From Crossaster papposus (taxonomy: Eukaryota > Echinodermata > Asteroidea > Velatida > Solasteridae): DNA of 64,000 bases. The translations under genes and the position numbers were made by a program. The stretch's first letter is position 1. The number at the start of each line of letters is the position of its first letter. The notes under the pieces were generated by a model. That model had not been told where the DNA came from. It saw only the letters and a program-made list of their open reading frames with translations, and ran no database searches. Location: the NCBI GenBank assembly GCA_037893245.1, contig JBAIAA010000103.1:806001-870000 (forward strand), given 5' to 3'. Shown piece after piece: positions 32,788 through 44,471 of this stretch.

Positions 32788-33150
32788 CACGTGTCGTCTG
32801 TTAACGCTAGCGCGTTGCTATGCACGGTGGGCATTAGTCAGCTAGTCTGGTCTCAAAGTATGGGTAATAATAACAACACATTTTAAAGAGACAGGGTACG
32901 ATGCATAAGCAAAAATATGGCCCCTGAACATAAAAACAAAACGCTAGAAATATCGCCGAAAGAAAAGTCACGAAATTTGGAGCATGTTCACGATTTTTCT
33001 CGTTAAAAAGGTATTCCTTAATTAGGGAATAACAGTGTGAGGACCCAGTCGTCATTGCGTGATAATGACCGGTTGGGGATGACCATTTGTTATTTTGTAG
33101 AATAACTCCTTTCAAACATGACATTTCGAGTGCGTGGTATTTAGCAAGAA
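32788..33150. other. Nothing recognised before DIRS-B
   Basis: A 96-codon minus-strand frame (33124-32834) has no recognisable similarity. Confidence 0.35.
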
Positions 33151-33332
33151 TGTTGAATTTCTATTCGTTTTCGCACGGCAGGTGCGAATTCATTTGCATA
33201 AAATGCTGTTACGCAACAACGCATTGTATATAATGGCCATGCTTGCCTCGCCTGAGCTCACTCTCGGTCAGAACAGTATACCATACCGTACGCCACTGAA
33301 ATTCTTTCTCTTACGTTGCTATACGTTTTACG

Positions 33333-34022
33333 ATGTCAACCGACCAGAACCAGGAGATCTTGCAGGCCATCCAAGCCTTAACTAACTCCCTGGACTCCCG
33401 CGTGGAAAGCGCATGTAAAAAGCAGCGTCTGTCGTCGAATATACCCACCTTCAAGAAAGAAGGGAACAAGCAGCAATTTGAACATTGCGAAAAAGTGTTG
33501 TCTTTCGTCGAGGCCGCTCTGCAGGGCATCGAGTCACTTGACATTGACTGCGCAAAGACAAACCTCGACAACGCCGTCACAACCATCCAGGAGCGGCAGA
33601 AACTGATTCGTCTGGCTGACAGGTCGGAGCTCGGCTGGAGCGTCGTCAAGGAATATGTGGCCGACGTACTGGCTTTAGACTCTGGCGACGAAAAACGTAT
33701 CGAGAAGGCCGAAAAGGCAGCCGCATCCAAGAAACCGGCCCTTAAGAAGCGTGCTACCACTGATTCGCCCCCATCACGCCGTACTTCAAGGCTCCATCTA
33801 CTGCTGTTTCTGCTCCTCAGCGCCAGCCGTTTTTCGTCCTTACCGAGCCGCTTTCGACAACCGCATCTGTTTCCAATGCGGCATCCACGGCCATATTCGT
33901 TCAGCCTGCCCCTCCCTCCGAGCTCTCCAGCGTCAGCACGGCCAGCAGGGAACCAGACCAGCCGATGCCAACTAGAGAGTGGGACCACCGTCAAGGCAAC
34001 ATCAATCCCCCCGAAGGAGTAA
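33333..34022 (+). pseudogene. DIRS-B gag-like protein, frameshifted
   Basis: Starts MSTDQNQEILQAIQALTNSL with a helical N-terminal domain (residues 1-150, KEGNKQQFEHCEKVLSFVEA, DIDCAKTNLDNAV), the pattern of DIRS gag-like ORFs. A frameshift at about 33755 moves the zinc knuckle CFQCGIHGHIRSAC (about 33860-33905) into another frame. The 229-codon frame therefore ends in nonsense residues. Confidence 0.85.
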
Positions 34023-34050
34023 AAGGTAGACTAAAAACCCATTTGCCTTA

Positions 34051-35952
34051 TTGGAAAAATGTTTTGAGAGCCAGCGAATTTGTAGTCTATGTTATCGATT
34101 CGGGATACAAATTCCTTTTGTCATAACCCCACCTCCATTTTTCGCCAAGAATAATAGGTCCAGTTTGTATCACCCCGATTATGTCGCATCAGCCATTTCA
34201 GAGCTCTTGCGAAAGCAATGCATTACTGAAGTGGACACGCCACCTTACTGTTGCAACCCCTTAACCGTCGCCACAGGTAAAAAGCTTAGATTGGTGCTCG
34301 GTATGCGGCATCCCAATCAATACATATTAAAGTCCAAATTCAAGTACGAAGATCTCAAGCACATATCTCAAGTCCTCGACCATAACCAGTATTATTTTAG
34401 TTTTGACTTGGAATCCGGCTACCACCACGTAGATATCTTTCCTCCCCACCAGAAATATATTGGTTTTTCTTGGCAATTTGACAATACCACAAAATACTTC
34501 GTGTTCCGCGTTTTACCATTTGGCCTTTCCAGTGCATGTTATTTATTCACTAAGCTTATCAGGCCCCTAGTTTATCACTGGCGCGCACAAGGCATTACTT
34601 AATTAGTCTATATCGACGACGGATTAATCATTTCATCCTCTCTACATTCCGCATTGCGGAACTCCCTCATTGTGTATGAATCCATTTCCCTCAGCGGGTT
34701 CGTAACTAACAAAGCAAAATGCTCATGGCGGCCTAGCACGACCATCAAGTTTCTCGGACTCGTCATCGACTCCCTTACCATGAAATTCACACTTCCATCC
34801 GCAAAAACCGACAAGCTCGTACAATTTATAGATGACGTATTAGCTAAACATCGCCTTTCTGAACCCATTCAAGCTAGATCACTCGCTAGCGTCACGGGCA
34901 AACTTATCTCTATGACCCTTGCTTTAAGCCCAGTTACACGCCTCATGACGCGCGACATGTACCGATCTATTGAAACCAGGCATTCTTGGTCTGACCCCAT
35001 CATTATTTCGAATCGGGTAGAATCGGAGTTAAACTTTTGGCGTTCCAATCTTGATACGTACAACGGGTTCTCAATCAATCGCCAACACACCCCTTCTTGC
35101 TCTGTATACTCGGACGCAAGTGCTACAGGTTACGGTGGCTATGTCGTGGGATCCCCCTCGTTGAGTCCTCGCGGTTCATGGTCTAACTCCGAATGGTCGC
35201 GCAGTTCAACTTGGCGCGAACTATCAGCCGTCCATAAAGTACTTCTGGAACTTCGCGACGAAATTGCGCACGAAAAGGTTATATGGTATACCGACAACGC
35301 TGACGTTCCCCGTATTCTTTCCCATGGCAGTGCGAAGTCCGATTTACATGATCTGGCCTCGTCCATGTTTTCTTTGTGTCTTCAGTTCAATATTGTCATT
35401 TTACCCGAATGGGTCCCTCGTAATTTAAAGACCATTGCAGATAGCATCAGTAGAGTAAGTGATTACGACGATTGGTCAATCGACCAATCTACATTCGCCT
35501 CTATTGATAACCTTTGGGGCCCACATTCAATTGACCGCTTTGCTTCTTCTACTACTCGCAAAACACCGAGATTTAATTCCAGGTTTTGGTGCTGAAATTC
35601 GGCGGGAGTAGACGCTTTTTGTCACGATTGGTCAGATGATAACAATTATTTGTGCCCTCCCGTTTCTCTTATTGTACATACTATGAGATATCTAGCGAAA
35701 TGTCGTGGCGTCGGCACCCTCATTGTTCCAAAATGGACTTCCGCTTTCTTTTGGCCATTTGTTTGTCCTGACGGCACCCACTGTCTTGCACAGCTCTATT
35801 CACGATTGGCGACTTTTGAGTATTTCATTCACTCCACCCCTTATTACTCCTCGATCAATTTTCAGCAAATCGCCAGATTTCTGGTCCTTGGCCTTGCGAA
35901 TCGATCACAATTGTTCCCCCATAGAGACAAAAGTGGGCTTTTGTTGCTCTGA
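34051..35952 (+). pseudogene. DIRS-B reverse transcriptase, RNase H and linker
   Basis: RT motifs: RLVLGMRHPNQYI, FSFDLESGYHHVDIF, VLPFGLSSACYLFTK and the catalytic YIDDG. RNase H: SVYSDASATGYGGYV, WRELSAVHKVL and WYTDNADVPRIL. Linker: YDDWSIDQSTF, NLWGPHSIDRFAS and LIVPKWTSAFFWP. A TAA at 34600-34602 cuts the RT just before YIDDG and a TGA lies at 35593-35595; otherwise one frame persists to 35595. This is a dead copy with its catalytic residues intact. Confidence 0.9.
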
Positions 35953-36261
35953 CCTCGGCTATTGCCGAACGTGCCTATGATACGGTGCATTTGGATGTAC
36001 CAGACCTAATTGAGGGCGCTGTTCTGCAGCTGCCACTGTCTATTTTTCTCTGCCAGTGCTTGCTTATTTTATCCGTTTTATCTTTGCTGAGTTTTTGGCA
36101 TCGTCTTTTTATTTATTGTTGACGTGTTTGGTAAGCTTTCTGTGCTTCTTTGTGATATATTTTGGTGTTTTATCCGATACGAATTGCTTGTTATTTTGAT
36201 GTTTTTTTAATGTGTTTTTTTATCTCTGGTCGAGTTTACTATTGTGTAACGTGTGTTCACC

Positions 36262-36804
36262 ATGGCTGGTGCCATTAGTGCCCGTGTTCGTCTGTTGGTG
36301 TTTTTACATCTGGTTTTTATCATACATAATTCACAACGGGTTCAATTCTTTACTGATGCTGAGACTGTCAGAAATGAGTATTTTGTGTCTTCTGATCAGT
36401 ACATGTGTCTGACTAATTTTGTTGTGCCAATCACGCCCTGTCACGGGGTAACATTACAGCTGTGCCGTACTGGATTTAATTTCTCAAAAGTTCCATTAGT
36501 CAAATGGTCCAAACATGGCCAAACTACTCTAGTTATTCCTGGTCACGACCCTCCACATGATATAACAATATTTATGGATATTTCTGTTAACCCAGGCCCT
36601 CGTATTGGATGCACTAGCAATGACGAGTTGCATTTTATGTATACAGAAAATTCGCCTTCCATGTCTATAAATACAACTAGAATGTATTCCCGTAGTCAGC
36701 TTTTTAACATCCGTAAGACTTGTTATCACTCCACTCAGCCTGAATTGTTTTCGATTCTGAAAGCGAATGGAATTTTTCGGTTCAGGGGTAGCGGGTCATT
36801 GTAA
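36262..36804 (+). pseudogene. LINE-B N-terminal region with signal-like segment and NPGP
   Basis: Starts MAGAISARVRLLVFLHLVFI, which looks like a cleavable signal peptide or signal anchor. About 100 residues later comes FMDISVNPGP (AAC CCA GGC CCT at 36589-36600), a 2A-like ribosome-skipping motif in which the usual Glu of DxExNPGP is Ser. The frame then runs to GSGSL and stops; the conserved downstream part (RIPVHIGHRLDY) lies in another frame at about 36815. Confidence 0.75.
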
Positions 36805-36959
36805 CTATAAGTGTAGAATTCCTGTTCACATTGGTCACCGGCTTGATTATGTTCATAATAGGTTAGCTTTGGGTAACCGTATATACTCCTGTCCTTAAAC
36901 ACATTGTTGTAAATCCTGCCGATTCCTCTGATAATCTATTTAAACTCTGTTGCTTAAAT

Positions 36960-37430
36960 ACCAGATTTCTTATGCTATTATAAGGCTGATTTGTTTGCCC
37001 TTACAGAGACTTGGTTTACAGATATAGATGTTGCCCACAAGGTTGAAGCAACTCCACCTGGTTTTAGATTGCTGGATCATCCCCGGAAAAACCGTGTGGG
37101 GAGAGGCACTGCTTTGTTGTTTCGTGATCATTTGCATGTCAAGAAAATTGCTAGAGATGAATTAGATTCATTTGAGTTTTCAGAATTGTCTGTAGGAATT
37201 AATTCGTTTAAATTACGACTTGTAATCATTTACAGGCCACCTTACTCAGTTAGCCATCCTTGTACAGTTAATCGGTTTATCACTGAATTTGCCGATTATT
37301 TAGAATCCATTATTTTATCTTCTGAACCAATTTTAATAACTGGAGATTTTAACATTCATGTTGACATATCTGACGATCCAAACACTAAACGTTTTTTAAC
37401 ACTTCTTGAATCCATGGGTCTCCGGCAACA
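36960..37430 (+). pseudogene. LINE-B apurinic-type endonuclease, first part
   Basis: Shows LFALTETWFTDIDV, GRGTALLFRD, VIIYRPPYS and ILITGDFNIHVDI, the catalytic and structural motifs of the endonuclease that nicks the target DNA. It breaks off at GLRQH where the Helitron enters and resumes at 40065 with VNKPTHEMGHILDLVITR and SDHFSVIC. Confidence 0.88.
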
Positions 37431-37454
37431 TCTATATACTATAAAAGATGAAAA

Positions 37455-37540
37455 ATGCGCCATCTTGTCCCTGGGCGCCGCCATCTTGGAACACAGGGCC
37501 GCGCCATCTTGGCGCGTGGTTGGCGCCATGTTGGAGAGAC
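37455..37540 (+). promoter_or_regulatory. Cluster of YY1-like GCCATCTTG motifs at the Helitron head
   Basis: GCGCCATCTTG, GCCGCCATCTTGG, GCGCCATCTTGG and GCGCCATGTTGG occur within about 80 bp, in GC-rich surroundings that continue to about 37600. GCCGCCATCTTG is the vertebrate YY1 consensus. The cluster resembles a TATA-less promoter and might be captured host DNA. Confidence 0.5.
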
Positions 37541-38014
37541 GCGGCGCTTTTGGTCGGGTGAATCGTCGCCGTGCGTGTGTGTCGCCGGCGTCGGTGCGGC
37601 GGGGTATAAGATTTAAAAAAACAAACCTATTCGTCCGTGGTGAGATTTAGAAGAAACAGACGTTACTGATAAACGTGTAGTCGCTTTTTGATTGCTGTTG
37701 ATGTGTGTGGGCCTTTTTTGCGTAAACTATTGCATTATTTTTGCATTATCCCTGCCGGAGTTCGGGCCGAAGCCTTCCCAAATTCGTATCCCGTTAAGTT
37801 GCTCTTTAGCCGAATTGTTGGCTGTTCGCGATTACAGTACACAAAACCTTCGCTAATTGTATCCGCCTTGCTCGCGCTGTAGCCGAGTTGTTGCCGAGTT
37901 GGTTGTTCGCGATTAGGCGGCGCATCCCGTGTTATTTGAGCTGGTGCCCCGCTTTATACTCCCTTGGTTATTGCGGAGTTTCCTGGAAACATATAGCAAC
38001 CAGTGAGCGCCAGC

Positions 38015-39950
38015 TTCGTTTTCGGCTTCGAATTCGTGCGCGTTGACCACTTTGTACTCACAGGTTTGGAACGTTAAAAAAATGATTTATTCCTTTCGCG
38101 TTGCCTTTCGGGCAAATTTCTCCCTTTCACATTGTCGATACTTAAATTTTACAACTTTATCTCTGTAAAAACACTCGAAATATTATCGCTATTGCGCAAA
38201 TGTTAACGTTCATCGTGCAAAAATATTGCGAAATTATATCGATCGTGGATATGAATATGCAATTTAGAAACGGGACTGCATACGTCAGTTGAGGGCGCAC
38301 TCTCAGATCGCCGGCCTGTTGGTTTTTAAATCATGATTTTCACGATATAAAATCAGAAATCCCGAAGTGGTTCGTATTGTTTCCCGTACGATTCCTGTTA
38401 AAAATCATGAGACGCAGGCAGCATGCAAGCGAAGATGGACTGCCTATTGAGTATTATTAGTTCGGAAGTCGGGAAGTATTTTTTACAAAGATTGTTTTTA
38501 TTCAGAGTCAATGGTATTCTACGGAGCCCCTAAAGGGACATATGACGAATAAAAGTCACCGTTACGAAATAATTTGAGTTTTTTATTTCTTACACTCAAA
38601 ATAACTTATTTGGTGAGCTCGAAATGTTTTCGTGGCTACGAAATAACTTCGTGCGCTCCAAAATAATCTGTTCGTGTGCTCAAAATAATTTCGTGCGCTG
38701 TAAATCGCGGTTTGTTTGTCATTGCTATTGCCTCATAATTACCTTTGATCGTGCAAAAATGTCGCGAAATTGTATGGCGATCGTAGCCTTTAAACAAGGC
38801 CACATGTCTGATAGACGCCGAGCGACTAAAAAGAGACTAATCGCGAAAACCTGAGTGACGTCAGTGCGAATTGCCCAGACAAGTGGCCTTTATCAATCTG
38901 GTTTGGATTTCTTATGTTAACCTTTGTTTCCAACTTGAATCGCTACCTATATGGTAGCGTCCAATCAGCGAACGTATCTCTGCGTGACGTCAGCTTATAT
39001 TTGAGTTGGATTAGTTCATTTTACAAACAGGGAATGTCCAATCATGTCACTTACAATATTTAGCTCAAATCATTAGTTGCTTCCTAATTTATTGAAATTT
39101 TGCATGTAAAATAGATTTAAATGTGATATCTTGTATTTATCATTCATATATTCAACTCAGAAGCAACATTTATTTACGTTTTTTTTACCTTTTCTTACAT
39201 GCTTTGATATTGAACGAATCACGAACGAAGCCAACTGGGAGATCGCCGTTCTGATTGGGCGTATTGACATGCTAATATGTACTATGAATAATTCATGCCG
39301 AGCAGTGAAACCTACATTGCAAAAGGCCTCGTGACATTCGTCACTCGGTCGCGCGTTCACCCCGGGTATCTAGACTCATCTCAGCCGCTTAGCCAGAGTC
39401 ACGAGGCCTTGTCAAAAGGCTATGGCGATCGTGGATATGAATATATGCAATTTAGAAACGTGACTGCGTTTCGGACTCGGCTTTGCCTCCGAATTCCTGC
39501 GCGTCGACCATTTAGGAGTCACAGTTTTGGAACGTAAAAACAATGATTTATTCTTTTCGTGTTGCCTTCTGGACAAATTTCTTCCTTTCACATTGTCAAT
39601 ACTCAAATATTAAAACATTATCTTTTTAAAAACACTCCGAAACATATCGCTATTGCCTCAATTTTAACTTTGATCGTGCAAAAATGGCGATCGTGGATAT
39701 GAATATTCAATTTGGAAACGTGACTGCATTACGCAGATTGTTTTTACTTAGAGTCAACGGTATCCTACGGAGCCCCTAAAGGGACATATGACGAATGCAA
39801 ATCACCGTGACGAAATCGTTTGATTATTTAATTTCTTGCGCTCGAAACCATTTCGTTCCCACGAAATAATTTCGTGCGCTCGAAATAACTTCGTGCCCAC
39901 TAAATGATTTCGTGCGCTCGAAAAAATTATTTCCGTGAGCTCGAAATTTT
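38015..39950. repeat. Internal diverged direct repeats of the Helitron
   Basis: About 38015-38700 and 39470-39950 share ordered blocks: AACGTTAAAAAAATGATTTA-type, TTTCACATTGTC, GATCGTGGATATGAATAT, CTACGGAGCCCCTAAAGGGA and CATATGACGAAT. Each ends in an array of CGAAATAAYTTCGTGCGCTC units of about 20 bp (38625-38705 and 39830-39950). Confidence 0.8.
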
Positions 39951-40029
39951 CTCCGTTTGTTTGTCACACAATCCATTATGTTTTTAGGACGTCAACAAGG
40001 TGTCTCTATACGTTACGATTCCACCCAGC

Positions 40030-40064
40030 TAGCGGGTGCCGCGCGAAGCGCGGCATCCCGCTAG
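40030..40064 (+). terminator. Helitron 3' hairpin and CTAG terminus
   Basis: GCGGGTGCCGCGC pairs with GCGCGGCATCCCGC around a GAA loop with one bulged base, and the stem is flanked by CTAG on both sides, the second being the element end. This hairpin is the transposition termination signal of Helitrons, not a transcription terminator. Confidence 0.88.
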
Positions 40065-42403
40065 TGTTAACAAACCTACACATGAGATGGGTCACATACT
40101 AGATCTTGTTATTACCCGGAAATCGGACATAGTTCTTAACAGTACCCCGACACCTCACCACCTTTTCTCTGATCATTTCTCTGTTATTTGCAACTTGCAA
40201 CAAAACAAGTCTTCTTTTCCTGCTAAACAGATTGTTTATAGGGATATTAAATCCATTGACATTAATTGCTTGAAAAGTGACTTAGTCTCTTCTAGGCTGT
40301 GCAGGGACACTCCTCAAGGTCTTGAGGAGCTTACGAATTGTTACAACAGCTGGTACCTTCAACACACATGCCCCGTTAAAGTCCAAGATGGTCACCACTA
40401 GGCCCCGTCTACCTTGGTTTAATCAAAAAATCAACTCTGCCTTGAGGATGAGGAGACGTGCAGAAAATAAATGGCGACGAACTAACATGGCCGCTGATCT
40501 TTCAAAATATAAGCTAATAAGAAATAAGGTAACCTTTCTTCTTAACAAAGCTAGCTGCAACTTCTAACAAAGACTTTATCGAAAGTAATAGTTCCGACCA
40601 GAGAAAATTATTTAGAGCATCTAAAAAGCTGCTTGGACATAGTAATGACGTCCTCTTTCCACCTTTTAAAGATAAAATGACCCTTGCTAATGATATGGGT
40701 AGCTTTTTTGTAAAGAAAATATCTAATATTCATGCTAAACTTGATGACTTAGAAGTTTCAACCTCTGTTGGCAGAACGTTCTCTTTTACATCTGAAACAT
40801 TGTCCAGTGGTATCTTGTTTGATAGTTTCATACCATTAACAGAGTCACAGGTAAAACAGCTTGTTGTAAATTCTTCTAAGGGATCATGCGCTCTGGATCC
40901 TATGCCTACTAACCTTGTGGGTGAGTGCCTTGATGTTTTGCTTCCAGTACTTACCAACATTATAAACTCATCTTTAGTATCTGGCACATTTCCTACTGAC
41001 TGGAAAGAAGCTTTAATTTGCCCTTTATTAAAAAAACACAATCTTGATAAGAAATTAGAAAACTACCGGCCAATCAGTAATTTACAATTTATTTCTAAAT
41101 TAACTGAGAGGGCCGTTTGTGACCAACTTTATTGTCACATGTCAAAACATTCCATGTTTCCGGTTTTCCAATCATCTTACCGGAAGCATCACAGTACAGA
41201 GACGGCGCTTATAAAGGTTAAAAATGATTTACTGATGAGGATGAATTCCCAACATGTTATTCTGCTTATTCTTTTAGACCTGGGTGCAGCATTCGATACT
41301 GTTGATCACGTCATTTTATTGAAACGTCTGCAGTCTAAATTTGGAGTCCCTGGCAAGGCCCTCGATTGGTTTTCGTCTTATTTGTCAGATAGAAGCCAAC
41401 GCGTATCCATTCAAGGTACCTTATCAGACAAGTTTAATATCAACTGTGGTGTTCCTCAGGGATCCTGCTTAGGACCATTTTTATTCATTGTCTACGCCTC
41501 TAAATTGTTTGACATCATTGAGCATCATCTGCCTGATGTTCATTGTTATGCCGATGACACTCGGCTGTATCTATCTTTTAGACCTGACGATATATCTTGT
41601 CAAGCTGCTGTAACTGTAATGGAAAATTGCATCAGGGACATCAGGCAATGGGTGTTGCATGACCGGCTTTTAATTAATGACGCTAAGAGTGAATTTTTGA
41701 TCATCGGATCAAAGCAGCAGTTAAAGAAAATTAATATTTCTGATATCATGATAGGCGATGTTAAAGTTTTCCCTACAACATGTGTTCGTAATTTGGGGTC
41801 ATGGTTTGATTCTGAACTTACAATGAATACCCACATCAATAAAGCTTGCTCTGCAGCCTTTTTCCATCTTCATAACATCAAACGAATTAGTCAATTCCTG
41901 ACGCAAGACTCTCTTGTAAAACTAATTCATGCATTTGTGACCAGTCGCCTTGATTATTGTAATAGCCTTTTGTATGGTCTGCCAAAGTCACAGCTAGCTA
42001 AACTGCAAAGGGTTCAAAGTGCTGCAGCCAGAATTGTTACTAACACACCCCGGTTTGAACACATTACACCTATAATTTGTCAATTACATTGGCTGCCTGT
42101 TTTGTACAGGATTAATTTTAAAATTCTTTTGTTGACCTTCAAAGCTCTTCATGGTCTTTCCCCAAAGTACTTATAGGATCTTGTTTCCATCCGGAAAGTA
42201 TCTTCATATCAACTTAGGTCAGGGAATAATGGTATTTTCTAAGATTATCCCTCTGGTAAAATGTTGACTACATTTGGTGACAGGGCTTTTTCTGTGGCAG
42301 CCCCTAAGCTTTGGAATGCGCTACCGTTTCATATACGTAGCGAACAGAAACTCACCTCTTTTAAATGTAACATAAAAACCCATCTTTTTAAAGCCGCTTT
42401 TTA
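40065..42403 (+). pseudogene. LINE-B endonuclease end and reverse transcriptase
   Basis: 40065-40400 completes the endonuclease (ILDLVITRKSDI, SDHFSVICNL). A frameshift follows, then 40677-42176 carries a 499-codon RT frame: CPLLKKHNLDKKLENYRPIS, LLDLGAAFDTVDH (motif A), CGVPQGSCLGPFLF (motif B), HCYADDTRLY (motif C, catalytic Asp pair) and HAFVTSRLDYCN. A stop at 42174-42176 and another at 42241 interrupt the C-terminus (FGDRAFSVAAPKLWNALP still legible). Catalytic residues are present but the protein cannot be made whole. Confidence 0.9.
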
Positions 42404-42779
42404 GTGTGTTTTGGTGTTGTTCTTTTGTGTCTTTTGTTTGTCTTTCTTCTATGCTCGCCTTGCCAGTTTGTTTAGATTTTTAGTTTAGATAGGGTTTGAG
42501 GCGTCTGTCTCCTGAAAAGATCAAGACATTACCGATGCCAGCAGGGATAGGCCTATGTAATAAGTAACTATTAGTTCTCTGTTGGCGGGACAGACGTATC
42601 CCCATACTTTTGTTTGGGCACTGGCCTGGTGATCAGTCTTTTTTCTTTGTCTTTTTCTTCCATTCTGTGCTTGTTAACATGCGTTCTGCGCCTTTGATCA
42701 TTTTGTATGTAAGGGGCGCAATATAAATTTTAAAAATTATAATTATTATTATATTATTATTGTATATGTGTTGTTCCAT

Positions 42780-43270
42780 GACGAACCGTTTAGCCAATTT
42801 AAGGCTGTTGGGCTCATTGCCACGCCCCCCCCCCTTTTATCTTAAATTGTTTTTATGTTTTCTTTAACACCAGAAGGCAGAATTTGCACCACTGGTATTT
42901 TTTGCCGCAACCCCAACGTAGGCCGATTCCCTTTCTTTGGCGTTCTCAACGGTACGGCCTACTGTCGACCTACCAACAGTTCAAACAATTGCGTCCTTTG
43001 TCATTTATTCATGTCTTAGTAGTGTTCACGCGTTTTGCACGTACGTAAGACGGCCATTAAGCTCTTGGCCAATGAAAAGCTCTGCTTTGCTGACTCCGCC
43101 CCAAGCTCCAACACCATCCGACCGTCGAAGTCTATACAATTTCATGAGTTCGGTAGCCGATTGTTTACTTTCTTTTCACTCGTGGATTTGCAACAATGGG
43201 GATTAACAACCACTGCCTTCTATTACTTCAATGGTTGTCCGGTAATAAGAACTATAATAGTCTAGGCGAT
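42780..43270 (+). mobile_element. Right terminal region of DIRS-B
   Basis: 42955-43020 (CAACAGTTCAAACAATTGCG, TTTGTCATTTATTCATGT) is shared with 54140-54190 of DIRS-C, and 43030-43210 is present in inverted orientation at 52016-52260. It is non-coding. Confidence 0.75.
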
Positions 43271-43339
43271 ATTTAAAAAAGGGTCTCATCTAGAGCAAGA
43301 AGAGTCATCTTTTGAGTAGAAGTTTGTAACATAGCTTTT

Positions 43340-44360
43340 TTCGGGGTGCTGAATCTGGAAATGATGGTCACCAAGCTGGATTTTTAGGGGAAATATGCCT
43401 AACTTGCATAAATCTGTAATACCTGTCGTGTAATATATTTGTTCCCATATTTGGATATATATAGATATATATATATTTTTATTTCTTTTGCAAAATTTAA
43501 TTTGGTGATTTTACTTACAGTTCCTTACTTCAATAACATTTTGTAAAGCAGATAATTGACTGAATAATTATGAGAACATAGTAACGATCGAAATGGCTAA
43601 AAATCTTACCCTTAAGTGGCGCGCATTTACCTTGTCTCCGGATATCATCAAGCCTTGCCAAACCTCAGTATTGATAAGCTTCTAATTCACCACGTTGCAC
43701 ACTGGCACAGTTACCATAATAAAACCTTATGGAAAATCAAAGGAACAATGATAACATTGTGAATATTTAGCCCAGCAAACACAAATGGAAAAAATTAGGT
43801 GGCCGTAAATTGGTCTAAAAAGTGGTCAAAGTTCAAGGAAATCACTACAATATTATGTGTAAGAATTTCTTACAATAAGAAACCATTTGACGTTGACATA
43901 ATTATAAGCAATAATACTCTTATTTTGATATTTCATTGAACTTGTTTAAGTCTCCCACGTTAGTCATTTTAGCCGAATTTACAGCTATCTCATTTTTGCA
44001 TGTTATTGTTTGCTGGGCTAAATGTCAAAATGTTATCATATTCATATAAGGGTTTAAGACTTGGTGAATTTAAAGCTCATCAAGACTGAAGTTTGGCAAG
44101 ACTACTTGATAATATACATTGTATGTAAACAAGGTAAATGCTCGCAACTTTTGGATATACTAATTAGCCATTGTGTATCGTTACTATGTTCTCATAATTT
44201 CGAGTCATTTCAGAAAATGTTATTGAAGTAAAAATATGTAAGTAGATTCACCAAAACATACTTTTAAACAAATAACATATTTAAAAAAAATACCCCAATA
44301 TGTGAAAAAAAGATGTTACACAACAGGTATTTCCAATTTATGCAAACTGAAAATATGTTT
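43340..44360. mobile_element. About 1-kb fold-back element, older member
   Basis: The left arm (GCCTAACTTGCATAAATCTG, GACTGAATAATTATGAGAAC) and right arm (TTTATGCAAACTGAAAATAT, CTATGTTCTCATAATTTCGA) are inverted relatives, with a loop near 43860-43960. It is clearly related to 50591-51833 but more diverged. No coding capacity. Confidence 0.82.
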
Positions 44361-44471
44361 ACAAAACGACGGAGGCCTCCTATAGGCTAACAATAATTAC
44401 TAGGCCCAAAGGGGTCTTCATGACATATATTGCTTTTTTCCGCCTGGTAACGGTAATCCCTCGATTATATC

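Larger units (their letters stand above)
37431..40064 (+). mobile_element. Non-autonomous Helitron, 2634 bp, inserted in LINE-B
   Basis: The left end is TCTATATACTATAAAAG following an A (37430). The right end is a GC-rich hairpin finishing in CTAG and followed by a T (40065). Insertion between A and T, 5' TC, 3' hairpin plus CTAG and no target duplication are the Helitron hallmarks. Removing 37431-40064 joins GGCAACA to TGTTAAC and restores the LINE frame through QHVNKPTHEMGH. No Rep/helicase frame is present, so it needed an enzyme in trans. Only small frames occur inside. Confidence 0.92.
36240..42765 (+). mobile_element. LINE-B: L2/CR1-like LINE, interrupted by a Helitron
   Basis: Order: N-terminal region with signal-like segment and NPGP motif (36262-36804), endonuclease (about 36960-37430, continuing at 40065), RT (to 42403), then a 3' untranslated region ending GGGGCGCAATATAAATTTT and an ATTATTATT tail at about 42712-42765. 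Frame breaks occur near 36800, 36900 and 40560, with stops at 42174 and 42241. Its 5' limit is uncertain because no clear target duplication was found. Confidence 0.88.
33151..43270 (+). mobile_element. DIRS-B, interrupted by LINE-B
   Basis: The left part, 33151-36020, has leader, gag, RT, RNase H and linker; the right terminal sequence is at about 42780-43270, with LINE-B between. 33160-33303 is nearly identical to 52335-52475 of DIRS-C. 43005-43210 is matched in inverted orientation at about 52016-52260, as expected for the inverted terminal repeats of DIRS1-type elements. No recombinase is found in this element, so it was deleted or is unrecognisable. Confidence 0.82.

Noticed and set aside
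33311-33994. 227-codon minus-strand frame opposite DIRS-B gag
   Set aside because: It is the antisense shadow of a recognisable gag frame.
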